A stretch of DNA of 64,000 bases from Phenylobacterium sp. (GCF_025351295.1 NZ_JANXWD010000097.1:26318-90317), one strand, 5' to 3'. Shown: positions 8,957 to 18,381, counted from the stretch's first letter. Numbers and translations: made by a program. The notes: generated by a model not told the origin, from the sequence alone.

Positions 8957-10450
8957 TCAGGCCTTGGTGGCGGCGAAGGCGCCCACCAGCGGCGCGGGCA
9001 GGCGGTAGTCGACGAACAGGCCGGCGGGGTCTTCGCCGACGCAGGCCAGGATCGCGGCGTCGGTCCCCAGCGAACGGCCGTCCGGCGCCCTCCCGGCGTG
9101 GGTGTCGCCCCGCAGCACCGCGCCCTTGCTGAGCTCGAGCGCGCGCTTGAGGATGTCGGGGAACGGCATGTTCCAGCCGGCGGTCCCCTGGGCGCGGGCG
9201 TCGGTCTCGACCACCGGGATGAACACCACGAGGCTGGGATCGGTCATCCGCTCCAAGCCCTGGGCGTCCAGGGTGGCGTTGTGGCTGCCGTGGTGGCCCA
9301 TCTTGTAGACCACCGTGCGGAGGAGGATGTCCTCGACGCCGACGCCGACCGGGCCACCAAGCGCGGTGGGCGGATAGGTCTGGTCGTACCAGGAGAGCCA
9401 GTTGCCGACCTGGGCGTCGGCGGCGAACAGCAGCACCTTCTTCGCCGGGGTCTCGAAGGCCAGGACTAGGCTGGTGTTGTTGGTGTTGGAGTCCAGCTTC
9501 AGCGCCAGGGCGCCGGCGCCGCCCAGCCAATCGGCGTCGATGCGACGCCAGGCCGGGCCGTCCACATAGGCGGCCTTGAGCCAGTCCAGGGTGGGATCGC
9601 CGCCGTGGGCCACGTCTTCCTGGGCGTACTCGTAGCGACGCGGGAACGGGGTCTCAGGGCCGGCCTCGGCCTCCCCGGCGGCGACCGCGCCCAGCAGGTG
9701 GTCGGCGTGGTCCAGGCCGTCGCCGGCCAGGTAGGTCTCCTTGTTGTCGCCGGCCGACGGCAGGGCCTTGAACAGCCGCGCCGCGCTGCGTGGCGGGCCC
9801 AGCACATAGGCCTTGAGCGGCGTCGCGCCCGGGGTGGCGACGACCTGTCCCGGCTCCAGGTAGGCGACCGCGCCGGCCGCCTGCTTGAGCGCCTGCAGGA
9901 TCTGGCGGCCGGTGCGCGGACCGCCGGCGGCGGCGAGGCCGCGCTCGACCGGCCCGATGAACGCCTCCAGGCCGGCGGTGACCTCGGCGGCGCCGGTCAC
10001 CCCGCGGGCGGCGAGGTGGGCGGCGGTGGTCGCTGCGGCGGCTACGGCCATCTTGGCCCGGTCGAAGCGCGCCCTCAGGCCCTGGGCCTGCGGATCGGCG
10101 TCGTTTTCGGTCCAGGCCATCCAGAGGGTGTCGATCTTCAGCCGACCGCCGAAGAACACCTCGGCGGCGTGGGCGAAGCCGGAGATGTGGTCCCAGTGCT
10201 CGTGGGTGACCACCAGCAGGTCGATGCGCCCGCCCGTGGCGGCGACGATGTCGTTGGCCACCTGGACCATCCGGTCGCTGGCGCCCTGGATCCCCTGCAG
10301 CACCCCGCAGTCGATCAGGATGAAGCTCCGCCCGGCGGCGGAAGCCAACTGCAGCAGGAAGCAGTCGCCCAGCAGGCCCTTGTACATCCGCACGGTGACG
10401 GCGTCGGAGATCGGCGCGGCGGGGATCGGGGGTTCGCTGGCCACGCTCAT
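8957..10450 (-). CDS. MBL-fold metallo-hydrolase (ComEC/Rec2-type)
   Basis: A 497-aa metallo-beta-lactamase-fold protein. The start VTVRMYKGLLGDCFLLQL leads to a strand with FILIDCG, then the metal motif THEHWDH (residues 82-88). Later ligands are expected at LLFAADAQVGNW (about residue 370) and YKMGHHGSHNAT, a GHHGS pattern shared with ComEC-like hydrolases. Substrates of this branch are often nucleic acids or phosphoesters, but none is proven here. ATG at 10450 overlaps the stop of the upstream metallopeptidase gene by 4 bases (ATGA), so the two are translationally coupled. Longer in-frame extension beyond 10450 is shadow. Confidence 0.9.
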   Translation of the reverse strand: MSVASEPPIPAAPISDAVTVRMYKGLLGDCFLLQLASAAGRSFILIDCGVLQGIQGASDRMVQVANDIVAATGGRIDLLVVTHEHWDHISGFAHAAEVFFGGRLKIDTLWMAWTENDADPQAQGLRARFDRAKMAVAAAATTAAHLAARGVTGAAEVTAGLEAFIGPVERGLAAAGGPRTGRQILQALKQAAGAVAYLEPGQVVATPGATPLKAYVLGPPRSAARLFKALPSAGDNKETYLAGDGLDHADHLLGAVAAGEAEAGPETPFPRRYEYAQEDVAHGGDPTLDWLKAAYVDGPAWRRIDADWLGGAGALALKLDSNTNNTSLVLAFETPAKKVLLFAADAQVGNWLSWYDQTYPPTALGGPVGVGVEDILLRTVVYKMGHHGSHNATLDAQGLERMTDPSLVVFIPVVETDARAQGTAGWNMPFPDILKRALELSKGAVLRGDTHAGRAPDGRSLGTDAAILACVGEDPAGLFVDYRLPAPLVGAFAATKA

Positions 10451-12381
10451 CCCCGGTGCAGCATGGCGAAGGGCTCGGCGCCGGGGCGGTTGGCCTGATC
10501 GCCGAAGTAGAGGGCGCGCAGCGCGTCCTCGGTCGCCCCGGATCGGAAGTCGCGCTGGGTCTGCAGGCGCCCGTCGTCCATGATGTTCTTGCGGATCGCG
10601 TAGCGGATAGTCCAGTCGCGCAGGTCGACCAGCATAGTGCAGCCGCCGCGAAACTCGAAGTCCATGTCGGTGGGATCGGTGCGCGCCTCGCCGCGGTCGG
10701 CCTGGGCCTGGACGTCGGGGTCGAGGAAGGCGCGGCGTCGCTGGGTGACCTCGATGACCAGCTGGCGCAGGTCCTGGCCGTCCGGGCCGGCGCGGCGGGC
10801 GACGCGGACAGAGTGCACCTCGACGGCCGGCAGCCCGGTGCGCTGCGAGCGGCCGATGGTCTGCGGGGCGTCGGCGCTCAGCTGGATGCCCAGCAGGCTC
10901 TCCCACTTGGGGTTCTTGGCCGCCTCGCGGCTGAGCCAGCCCCAGAGCTTCTGCTGGTTGTCCAGCGCCTGCCGCCAGATCTTGGGACGCCGCCATTCGG
11001 GATCGACGTTCAGGCGGACCGCAGGGTTGAAATGGCAGGCGCTGAGCCCCGGCTCGATGATCTCGGGCGACTCCCACATCAGGCTGTCCGGCGCCATCGA
11101 GGCGATGCTGTGGGGGAAGATGCCGCGCCGGCGGAAGGCCTCGGCAATGGCCAGCCGGTAGCGCAGCGGATCGTCCGGCACCAGGTCGGCGTCGGCGGTG
11201 ATCATGGCGCGCAGGAACTCGCCGAACCGCAGGTCGACCGGGGGCACATAGTCCAGCGCGCGCACGCAGATACGCAGCATGTGGTCGGCCGCCTTGGCCG
11301 CCTCGCCCGCCAGCCGCGCCACCAGGTCGGGGTGCATGTCGGCCCCCGGCTGGGTGGTGTTGGCGAACATCCGCATCAGGTCGCCGGAGCGCCGCTCGAA
11401 GATGGTCACGAAGGCATCGAAAACGGCGGCCACCAGGAAGGCGCCGCGCTCGTGCGGGTCGATGGCGCTGGCGTAGGCCCCGCTGACCGGGTCGGTCTTC
11501 GGGTCGGCGACGTCGATGCCTTCGCGCAGCGCGCCGGCCATGCCGCGCGCGTCGGCGAACTGCTTGGCCAGGCCGCTCAGCAGGTCGCGGACCCGCAGCT
11601 GACCGCCATGCGCCGCCAGCTCGTGGCGCACCGCGCCCTCCATCGTGAAGTGCTGCAGCAGGGCCACGGTGTCGGCGAAGGCCTCGTGGAAGGCCAGGGA
11701 ATCAAGGGTCGAGGCCTCGATGAACCGGTTGTGGATGCCGTCCAGGATCGCATGCGTCGTCTCGTGCGCGATGACGTCGTGCGAGAGGCAGGTGAACACC
11801 CAGCCGCCGGGCAGGCTGCGGGCGCCGGGCGCGTCGCCGGCCCGGAAGTAGCCGAACAGCAGGGCCTTCTTGTCGGGGCTATAGTAGGCGTTGTCCTCGC
11901 GGAGCGCGTGCGGATAGATGCGCAGCTTCTGGACGTAGCCGTCGTCCACCAGGGCGTCATAGTTCCCGTCGGCGGGCTTCAGCGGCGACCACAGCACCTT
12001 GCGGCCCAGCGCGCGCTCGAAGTTGTGGATGGTCTTCATCGCCACCGCATAGGCCATCTGCTGGTGGAACTGCGGCCGCCCCTCCGACGGCGGAAGGCCG
12101 TCCTGGGCCAGCAGCAGCGGGTCGTTCGGGTCGATCGGCGCGTAGAACAGGCCGCTGGCCGGATCGAAGTCGACGACCTCCAGATATTCGCCGCTCGGTC
12201 CGACGCTCAGGGGCGCCTCCCAGGCTTCCTCCCACGGCAGGCTGATCACCGCGTCGTTGAAGATCGCGGTCTCCAGCGAGGTCGAGGCCAGGGGGTCGAA
12301 GGCGTAGACGCGGAAGCGCCGCATCGCCGGGACCGGATAGCCCGCGCGCCCCGACGTGGCCGCTGTCGGAAGCTGCTCCAT
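10447..12381 (-). CDS. HExxH zinc metallopeptidase (thermolysin-like gluzincin), hypothetical
   Basis: A 644-aa protein without a signal peptide. The zinc site is VIAHETTHAILDG (His206, Glu207, His210), with Glu233 in FHEAFADTVALLQHF as the likely third ligand, the gluzincin arrangement HExxH plus about 23 residues to ExxxD. The N-terminal third includes FRVYAFDPLAS and the C-terminal part a beta-rich region (VHSVRVARRAGPDGQDLRQL). It is predicted to be a cytoplasmic peptidase of an uncharacterised family. It is coupled to the MBL-fold gene and diverges from the alpha/beta hydrolase at 12.5 kb across a ~130-base promoter region. Confidence 0.85.
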   Translation of the reverse strand: MEQLPTAATSGRAGYPVPAMRRFRVYAFDPLASTSLETAIFNDAVISLPWEEAWEAPLSVGPSGEYLEVVDFDPASGLFYAPIDPNDPLLLAQDGLPPSEGRPQFHQQMAYAVAMKTIHNFERALGRKVLWSPLKPADGNYDALVDDGYVQKLRIYPHALREDNAYYSPDKKALLFGYFRAGDAPGARSLPGGWVFTCLSHDVIAHETTHAILDGIHNRFIEASTLDSLAFHEAFADTVALLQHFTMEGAVRHELAAHGGQLRVRDLLSGLAKQFADARGMAGALREGIDVADPKTDPVSGAYASAIDPHERGAFLVAAVFDAFVTIFERRSGDLMRMFANTTQPGADMHPDLVARLAGEAAKAADHMLRICVRALDYVPPVDLRFGEFLRAMITADADLVPDDPLRYRLAIAEAFRRRGIFPHSIASMAPDSLMWESPEIIEPGLSACHFNPAVRLNVDPEWRRPKIWRQALDNQQKLWGWLSREAAKNPKWESLLGIQLSADAPQTIGRSQRTGLPAVEVHSVRVARRAGPDGQDLRQLVIEVTQRRRAFLDPDVQAQADRGEARTDPTDMDFEFRGGCTMLVDLRDWTIRYAIRKNIMDDGRLQTQRDFRSGATEDALRALYFGDQANRPGAEPFAMLHRG

Positions 12382-12514
12382 CGCCGTCCCCTTCCCGGCC
12401 AGCTTGAGGCGGCGGCTCGCGGCGTGTCAATTCGGCGACGTACAATTTCCAGTCGCGGGGTTCACAGGGTCGCCGCGCGGCGCAAGGATGGCCGGACAGA
12501 CGACGGAGGCGACG

Positions 12515-14086
12515 ATGGCCCAGGTACGTGCAGGCCCAGGGGTGACGGTCACCGCGCCGGCCAATGTCCAGGTCACGCCGCGGGCCGCGGCCCAGGTTAC
12601 GCTGGCGGCCGCCCCGGGCGCGCCGGCCGATCGTTCCGCCCTGGGCCAGGGCCTGCTGGCGGCGGGCTTCACCCTGGTCGCCGACTTCGACCTGCGGCCC
12701 GTTACGCCATCGCCCCTGGCCGCGGTCGCCGCATCGGCGCAGCCGGTGACCGTGTCCGTCGACGTCGCCGCGAACGAAGGCGCGCTGCTGCTGCTGGAAA
12801 CCCCCGACGGGGTGTTCGCCTGGAACTATACCGCGTCGCGCCAGAAGAAGGCGCCGCAAGGGCTGGGCATAGCCTCGTCGTCCGGGCCGGGCGCCGCGAC
12901 CCTGACCTTCCAGCTGTCGCCGGCGCCGGCGGCGGCCGGCGCGCTGGCGCTGCACCTGCCGGACATCTCGGGCAGCTCGATCCTGAACTGGGTGGTCAAG
13001 AAGGCGATCGGCGCGGTCCGGACCCGGGTGCTGAAGTTCGTGATCGGCAAGCTGGAGGACCTGGCCGTCGACCATGTCGAGGGCAAGACGGTCGGCGGCC
13101 TGACCTCGCTGGCCTCGGACGACGTCAACACCTGGACGCCCGGCGGCGCGCCGATCCCGCCGGCTCCGGCCGCGGGGCCGCGCAAGATCCTGCTAATGGT
13201 GCACGGCACCTTCAGCAACACCAACGATAGTTACAGCGACCTGCTGCTGACGGCAGAGGGCAAGGCGTTCCTGGCCTCGGCGCGGGCCGGCTACGACGCG
13301 GTGCTGGGCTTCGACCACAAGACCCTGGGGGTGGGCGCTGCGCAGAACGCCGCCGACATGCTGGCGGCGCTGGAGGCGGCGGGGCTGCCGCAGGGTTCGA
13401 CCATCGACGCGGTGGCCTATAGCCGCGGCGGCCTGGTCTACCGGGCCTTCGCCGAGACCCTGCTGGCGGCGCAGCGGCCGGACATCAAGCTGGGCAAGGC
13501 GGCGTTCCTGGCCTGCACTAACGCCGGCACTCACCTGGCCGAGCCGGAGAACTGGCACAATCTGGTCGACCTCTACACGAACATCGCCATGGCCGCGGCG
13601 CGGGTCGTCGGCCTGCTCGTCGGGGCGCCGGTGAACCCCCTGGTCAACCAGGTCATCGGCATCGTCGGCCAGTTCGTGCAGTACCTCTCGGTCGTCGCCA
13701 TCGACGATCGCCGGGTGCCCGGGCTGGCGGACATGGAGCCCAGCAGCGACCTAGTCACCGCGCTGAACACCGCGCCGGGCGGCCTGGACCGGCTGGCGCA
13801 ATATTTCGCGATCACCTCCAACTTCGAGCCGACGTTCGACCCCGCGCACGGCATCACCCACGAACTGGAACAGATGCTGGAGGACACGGTCACCGACCAG
13901 CTGATCGGTCCGATGAACGACTTGGTGGTCGATACCCCGTCCATGACCACGTTCGGGACCCGCGGGCCCCGGCTGCAGCCCACCGACGTGTTCGGCTTCG
14001 GCACGGGGGAGCTCGTCTACCACACCACCTACTTCACCGCCAAAGAGACCCCGGCGGCGCTCTCGAAGTGGCTGTTCGGCGCGTAG
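12515..14086 (+). CDS. PGAP1-like/DUF7379-type alpha/beta hydrolase
   Basis: A protein of about 523 aa. The first ~200 residues are Ala/Pro/Val-rich and beta-like (VTVTAPANVQVTPRAAAQ). The second half is an alpha/beta hydrolase: oxyanion strand ILLMVHGTFSNTNDSY (near residue 228) and nucleophile elbow VAYSRGGLVYR (about residue 302), a YxSxGG variant of GxSxG. A late Asp/His pair may be supplied by AIDDRRVPG and YHTTYF, which is less certain. The ATG at 12515 has GGAGG upstream; an ATG at 12488 in frame is the alternative. It diverges from the HExxH/MBL pair and is the fourth hydrolase of the group. Likely a lipase/esterase, substrate unknown. Confidence 0.82.
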   Translation: MAQVRAGPGVTVTAPANVQVTPRAAAQVTLAAAPGAPADRSALGQGLLAAGFTLVADFDLRPVTPSPLAAVAASAQPVTVSVDVAANEGALLLLETPDGVFAWNYTASRQKKAPQGLGIASSSGPGAATLTFQLSPAPAAAGALALHLPDISGSSILNWVVKKAIGAVRTRVLKFVIGKLEDLAVDHVEGKTVGGLTSLASDDVNTWTPGGAPIPPAPAAGPRKILLMVHGTFSNTNDSYSDLLLTAEGKAFLASARAGYDAVLGFDHKTLGVGAAQNAADMLAALEAAGLPQGSTIDAVAYSRGGLVYRAFAETLLAAQRPDIKLGKAAFLACTNAGTHLAEPENWHNLVDLYTNIAMAAARVVGLLVGAPVNPLVNQVIGIVGQFVQYLSVVAIDDRRVPGLADMEPSSDLVTALNTAPGGLDRLAQYFAITSNFEPTFDPAHGITHELEQMLEDTVTDQLIGPMNDLVVDTPSMTTFGTRGPRLQPTDVFGFGTGELVYHTTYFTAKETPAALSKWLFGA

Positions 14087-14100
14087 GCGGGCGGCGCCCG

Positions 14101-15066
14101 CTACTTCGCCGCCGAGTTCGCGTTGCGGAGCTGGCGGTCTTCGGAGGCCTCGGGCGGGGTCTTTTCGAAGGGTTTGGTGGTGGCGCGCAGGACCATGAAC
14201 TTGTTCAGCACGTCGAACCAGAACGGCGCGCCGAGGCTGATGGCGATGGCGGTCAGCAGCCAGCCGACCATCAGGCTGAGGCCCGAGGCGACGGCGCCGA
14301 CGCAGACGCCACCGCCGGGGCAGCGGAAGGCGGCCATCACATGTTCGCGGTTGCGTTCGGTCCAGCCGATCGGCAGGCCCAGGTTCTCGATCTCTCCGTA
14401 GCGCGCCTTGAGCGACGCGAAGGTCTCGGCCTGTGTGTCCGGAGTGGCGGCCCTCGCCTGTGCCTCGGCGTGGGCTACAACGGTCTGTCGCAGCGCGTCG
14501 TCCTGCGTCAGCGACTCCGCGATGGTCAGGGTGTTGACGTTGAGACCGATGGACAGGGCAATGGCCAGGACGAACACCCGCACCTGGGTGCTGCGCTTGT
14601 ACGAGCCCGACACGCGCTCCATGGCGCTGTCGAACCAGAACTCCAGATATTTGCGGACCCGGTCTGCTTCGTCGCCGACGGCGGCCTTGGCCTGCTGGAC
14701 GACGCTGTAGACCTCGGGGTGGTCGACGGACGTGATCTTGCCGGTCCTCTCCAGGTCCAGCACTGCAAGGGCGAAGCTGGCCGCCGGCATGTACGATGGC
14801 AGGTTGCGGCGCTGGCTGTGCTTCAGGTCGGGGTCGGGGAAGGCGTCGCGGAACATCGGGTAGATCAGCGGGTGGTGATAGAACTCCTTCACCAGGCCTC
14901 GGCCTTCGGTGTCGTGCAGCAGCTGGCGGATGCCGCGTTCGAACTCGACGGCGCGGGTCTTCAGCCGGTTCTCGATCAGCTCCTGGGCCGAGGTCAGCAT
15001 GACGCTGAAGATCAGGAACACCAGCACCAGGCCGACGCCGACCTCGAGGATCTGGGACCCGAACAT
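14101..15066 (-). CDS. Hypothetical membrane protein, last gene of the oxidase operon
   Basis: A 321-aa protein with an N-terminal helix (ILEVGVGLVLVFLIFSVMLTSA, residues 5-26), a charged middle domain (about 30-150) and at least two further membrane segments (VFVLAIALSIGLNV; SLMVGWLLTAIAISLGAPFWFDVLNKF). The last block, GAPFWFDxLNKF, is a pattern I know from uncharacterised bacterial membrane proteins. It is 33 bases downstream of the diheme cytochrome gene on the same strand. Role unknown; it may anchor or assemble the oxidases encoded upstream. Confidence 0.8.
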   Translation of the reverse strand: MFGSQILEVGVGLVLVFLIFSVMLTSAQELIENRLKTRAVEFERGIRQLLHDTEGRGLVKEFYHHPLIYPMFRDAFPDPDLKHSQRRNLPSYMPAASFALAVLDLERTGKITSVDHPEVYSVVQQAKAAVGDEADRVRKYLEFWFDSAMERVSGSYKRSTQVRVFVLAIALSIGLNVNTLTIAESLTQDDALRQTVVAHAEAQARAATPDTQAETFASLKARYGEIENLGLPIGWTERNREHVMAAFRCPGGGVCVGAVASGLSLMVGWLLTAIAISLGAPFWFDVLNKFMVLRATTKPFEKTPPEASEDRQLRNANSAAK

Positions 15067-15098
15067 GCTCTTCCCCTCCGCGACCGGGCGGCGCCGAC

Positions 15099-16487
15099 CT
15101 AAAGCGTCTTCAGATATTCCAGCAACGCCCGCTTGTCGGCCGCCGACAGGTCCGTACCCCAGGCGTGGCCGGTGGCGGCATTGCCTGGCAGGCGGGTGTC
15201 GTAGAGATAGCCGCGGTCGCTGACGAACCCGACCGCGTCCGGATCGTAGGCCTGGACCCCGCGGTGGAAGGTGAGCGGCCGCTGGTCGGGCGCGCTGAGC
15301 AGGGCCGCCAGGTTCGGAACCGAACCGTTGTGCAGATAGGGCGCGCGGGCCCAGATCCCGTCCAGCGGCGCGGCCACATAGCCACCGGTCTTGCGGAAGT
15401 GGGTGTAGCGCCACGCATAGCCCCGTGTGCCCAGGAAGGCGTCGCGGGTCTCCACGGTGAAGGCGTCCAGGCGGTTGCGGTCGGTCCCCAGCCAGGCGAT
15501 CGGCGTGACCTGGCCGAGCTTGGCCCCACCCGGCGCGTGGCACATCGCGCAATTGTCCGCGAACACCGCGTGGCCGGCCTGGGCCAGGCCGGAGTCCACC
15601 GGGAACGGATAGGGAGCGGACGGCAGGTCGCGGACCCAGGTCTCCATCCGCTGCAGGTTGGGTCGGTTGATGCTGCCGGCGCTGGCGCCATTGCCGATGC
15701 CGGAGTTCAGGAACACCTCGTGGATCGAGGTGTTGGCGCCGTCCCAGTGCAGGCCGCCGCCCTCGCGCAGGCGGGTGTCCCAGAGCGGCGGGATGTCGAC
15801 GATGTCCAGAGTGCCGTCATAGGGGCGGCCCAGCACCTGGACCTTGGCCGGCTGGAAGCCGGAGGCGCGGCCGGGGCCCCAGTCGGGCTGGCCGTCCATG
15901 AAGCTGAGCTGGCGCTGCTGCAGGGCCAGCACGCTCTTGACCTGGGGAATGATGACCGCGCGGTAGAACAGCTTCTGGACCGGGTTCAGATGGCCGCCCA
16001 GCCGGTCGTTCTCCGCCAGGATGGTGTCGGCGTTGAAGGCGGGGCTGGAGGCGCAGCGGAACAGAAAGCGCAGGTAGGACTGCAGGTCCAGCGAGGTGTT
16101 GGGCGCCCCCACCAGCTGGCGCGGACCGGCGGCGGTCTCGACGCGGCCGACGTGGCAGAGCGCACAGTTGACGCCGACGCGCGGCACCACGGCGGTCTCC
16201 AGCGGCATGCCGATCGGCGTGGCCTTGCCGGGATCCCACTGGAAGCCGAAGGCGTGGTAGCCGGCGGCCCGTTGGGCGGTCGGCATGCAGATGCCGGGCA
16301 GGGTCCGCCAGACCTCGTACGGCACGCCCGACGCCGCCTCGACGCCGACGGAGCCGTATTTGAAGTGGTCGACCTCGGAGGCGTAGTGGGTTGGCTTGGG
16401 GAACAGTTTCGAGTAGCCGAACGGGCCCAGGAAGATCAGCCCGGCGACGATCCAGGCCAGGACGTAGAAGAGGCGGTGGCCCTTCAA
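15099..16487 (-). CDS. Diheme c-type cytochrome, RoxA/MauG-like (paralogue 2)
   Basis: A 462-aa exported protein with one N-terminal membrane helix (FYVLAWIVAGLIFLGPFGY). It carries two heme c sites: CALCH at residues 108-112 and CAMCH near residue 313. The C-terminal part has APLDGIWARAPYLHNGSVPNLAALL, a block shared by rubber-oxygenase RoxA and other diheme cytochrome c peroxidase relatives. Heme-dependent oxygenase or peroxidase activity in the periplasm is plausible. It shares a parallel architecture with the protein encoded at 16911-18365 and overlaps the intervening small membrane gene by 4 bases. Confidence 0.85.
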   Translation of the reverse strand: MKGHRLFYVLAWIVAGLIFLGPFGYSKLFPKPTHYASEVDHFKYGSVGVEAASGVPYEVWRTLPGICMPTAQRAAGYHAFGFQWDPGKATPIGMPLETAVVPRVGVNCALCHVGRVETAAGPRQLVGAPNTSLDLQSYLRFLFRCASSPAFNADTILAENDRLGGHLNPVQKLFYRAVIIPQVKSVLALQQRQLSFMDGQPDWGPGRASGFQPAKVQVLGRPYDGTLDIVDIPPLWDTRLREGGGLHWDGANTSIHEVFLNSGIGNGASAGSINRPNLQRMETWVRDLPSAPYPFPVDSGLAQAGHAVFADNCAMCHAPGGAKLGQVTPIAWLGTDRNRLDAFTVETRDAFLGTRGYAWRYTHFRKTGGYVAAPLDGIWARAPYLHNGSVPNLAALLSAPDQRPLTFHRGVQAYDPDAVGFVSDRGYLYDTRLPGNAATGHAWGTDLSAADKRALLEYLKTL

Positions 16488-16900
16488 GCTGCGTACCCGT
16501 AGTCACCCGCCGCCGGCCCGCGGCGGAAGATCTGCAGCAGCAGGACCAACTCGATCACCCCGAACGTGCCGTCGGCCAGAAACAGGCCCAGGAACCCCTC
16601 CGGCATGTAGCCCAGCGCCACCCCCAGCAGGAAGGTGCTGGACGGCACCAGCCGCCCCACCACCAGCAGCCAGGCGTTGGTCCGGTAGCGGAACGGGTCG
16701 TTGGCGGCCGGCAGGTAGAACAGGCTGAGGATCATCAGCAGGAACGAGTAGTTGTAGAGCCACAGGATGCTCTGCTGGTCGCCAAGGTTCAGCATGTTCA
16801 GCAGCTTGTGCGGGTCGAAGAACAGGACCCACACCCCGAACGACCAGTTGGCGATGACGCCAAGCCAGACAACGATCTTGAACAGCGTGCGCGCGGTCAT
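16484..16900 (-). CDS. Small four-helix membrane protein
   Basis: A 138-aa protein with four hydrophobic segments (LFKIVVWLGVIANWSFGVWVLFF; WLYNYSFLLMILSLFYLPA; WLLVVGRLVPSSTFLLGVALGY; GTFGVIELVLLLQIF). It lies between the two diheme cytochrome genes, with a 10-base gap to one and a 4-base overlap with the other. No family was recognised; its shape resembles small DoxX-like or DUF4345-like proteins. It may be a membrane partner for electron transfer to or from the cytochromes. Confidence 0.8.
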   Translation of the reverse strand: MTARTLFKIVVWLGVIANWSFGVWVLFFDPHKLLNMLNLGDQQSILWLYNYSFLLMILSLFYLPAANDPFRYRTNAWLLVVGRLVPSSTFLLGVALGYMPEGFLGLFLADGTFGVIELVLLLQIFRRGPAAGDYGYAA

Positions 16901-16910
16901 GACGGCGTCC

Positions 16911-18365
16911 TCACTTGGTCTTCAGATATTCGATCAGGGCGTCCTTATCGCCGGCCGACAGGTCGACCCCGTAGAGGTGCCCGCCGTTGCCGTTGCCCCG
17001 GTCCTGGGTGCTGAAGGCGTAGTACCGGCGGGGTCCCTGCTGGGCGATGTCGGAGACGAAGCCGACGTTGGCCGCGTCGAACACGTCGTTGCCGCGATAG
17101 AAGGTGGGCCGCCGCTGGGCGACCGGGCTCAGCAGTTCGCGCAGCGTCGGCACCGAGCCGTTGTGCAGGTAGGGCCCGCGCAGCCAGATCCCGTCCAGCG
17201 GATGGCTGGCGTAGCCTTCCGTCGGCCGGAACCGATGGAACGCCCAGGGCTGGCCCTTGCCGATGGTGTTCATCTTGCCGGCCATGGTGGCGTCGAACGC
17301 CTTCTGCCGCTCCGGGTCGGTGCCCAGGTAGGCGGTCGGGATCACCGCGCCGTAGTTCTTCCAGCCCTGTTCGTGGCAGTCGGCGCAGGTCTTGTCGTAG
17401 ACCGCGTGGCCGGCGTTGGCCTTGGCGTAGTCGATGGCGAACGGATAGCGCGGCGGCGGCAGGGTCATGATCCACTGCTTGATGCGCTCGATGCCAGCCA
17501 GGTTGAGGTCGCTGGACAGGGTGAGCGGCGTGGCGCCGGCGCCGATCGAGGCCGACAGGTTGCGCTCGTCGATGGAGTCGTTGTTGCCGTCCCAGTGCAG
17601 CCACAGGCCCTCGCGGGACTGCTGGTTCCAGATCGACATGAAGTCGGCGGTGCCGATCGACTTGTCCTTGCTCATGTCGTCGTGGAAGACGAGCACCTTG
17701 TACGGATTGAAGGTATCGACGCGGCCGGGGCCCCAGGGCGGGCGGCCGACGACGATGGAGTCGAACTGCTCACCGCCGGTGATCAGCGCCTTCTTCACCT
17801 GCGGCACCGCCAGGCCATAGATCTGGCGCTCCAGGAAGCTCAGGTCCTTGTGCCGCGCGATGGCCGCCAGGACGTTGGCCTTGTTGAAGGAGTCGCTCTT
17901 GCCGCAAGCGAACAGGAACCCGAAGTAGCCCATCAGGTCGAGCTGCTGGGCGGGCGCGGCGAGATAGACCACCGGCGCCGAGGCCGGGGTCTCGCGTACG
18001 GGCGTGGAGTGGCAGAGGGCGCAGTTGGGGCCGACCTGGTCCAGCAGGCCCACCTTGCGCACCGAGAAGCCGATCGGCGTCATCTTGCCGGGCTCCTGGA
18101 TCACCCCCAGCGAGGCGTAGCCGCCGGGCAGCTGGGCGCGGCAGACCTCGGGCAGGGTGGCCCAGATCCAGTACGGCAGGCCGCCGACGTCGCTGCTGAT
18201 CGAGCCGTATTTGAAATGGTCCGCGTCGTTGGCGTAGACCCGGGGCTGATTGACCCCCATGGCCAGGCGGAAGCTGGAATAGCCGACCAGCCCGATCACC
18301 ACGATCAGCCCCAGGACAATGAGCCACCAGGGCCGTTTCGGCTTCCCCGCCACGTCAGTGGTCAT
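16911..18365 (-). CDS. Diheme c-type cytochrome, RoxA/MauG-like (paralogue 1)
   Basis: A 484-aa protein, membrane-anchored by an N-terminal helix (WWLIVLGLIVVIGLVGYSSF). Heme sites are CALCH (115-119) and CADCH near residue 330. It has HFKYGSISSDVGGLPYWIW, LWLHWDGNNDSIDERNLSASIG and PLDGIWLRGPYLHNGSVPTLREL, each with a counterpart in the other diheme cytochrome of this operon. In this superfamily a conserved WDGxN...ERN region precedes the second heme. Predicted periplasmic oxidase, peroxidase or oxygenase. It follows a small membrane protein gene and the OYE gene on the same strand. Confidence 0.85.
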   Translation of the reverse strand: MTTDVAGKPKRPWWLIVLGLIVVIGLVGYSSFRLAMGVNQPRVYANDADHFKYGSISSDVGGLPYWIWATLPEVCRAQLPGGYASLGVIQEPGKMTPIGFSVRKVGLLDQVGPNCALCHSTPVRETPASAPVVYLAAPAQQLDLMGYFGFLFACGKSDSFNKANVLAAIARHKDLSFLERQIYGLAVPQVKKALITGGEQFDSIVVGRPPWGPGRVDTFNPYKVLVFHDDMSKDKSIGTADFMSIWNQQSREGLWLHWDGNNDSIDERNLSASIGAGATPLTLSSDLNLAGIERIKQWIMTLPPPRYPFAIDYAKANAGHAVYDKTCADCHEQGWKNYGAVIPTAYLGTDPERQKAFDATMAGKMNTIGKGQPWAFHRFRPTEGYASHPLDGIWLRGPYLHNGSVPTLRELLSPVAQRRPTFYRGNDVFDAANVGFVSDIAQQGPRRYYAFSTQDRGNGNGGHLYGVDLSAGDKDALIEYLKTK

Positions 18366-18381
18366 GCAGTGTCCCTCCCCG

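Noticed and set aside
8957..11077. A longer start for the MBL-fold protein (706 codons)
   Set aside because: The extra N-terminus overlaps the HExxH peptidase gene and has shadow composition (Arg/Pro/Gly-rich). ATG at 10450 gives the normal family start and an ATGA overlap.
10456..13230. A 924-codon open frame on the plus strand
   Set aside because: It runs opposite the HExxH gene with valine/glycine/arginine-rich composition and no recognisable motif, as expected from high-GC antisense frames.
15165..16502. A 445-codon plus-strand open frame opposite the diheme cytochrome gene
   Set aside because: It has no motif and its composition (Val, Gly, Arg, Asp) is typical of antisense frames in this genome; the minus strand carries CxxCH sites and signal helix.
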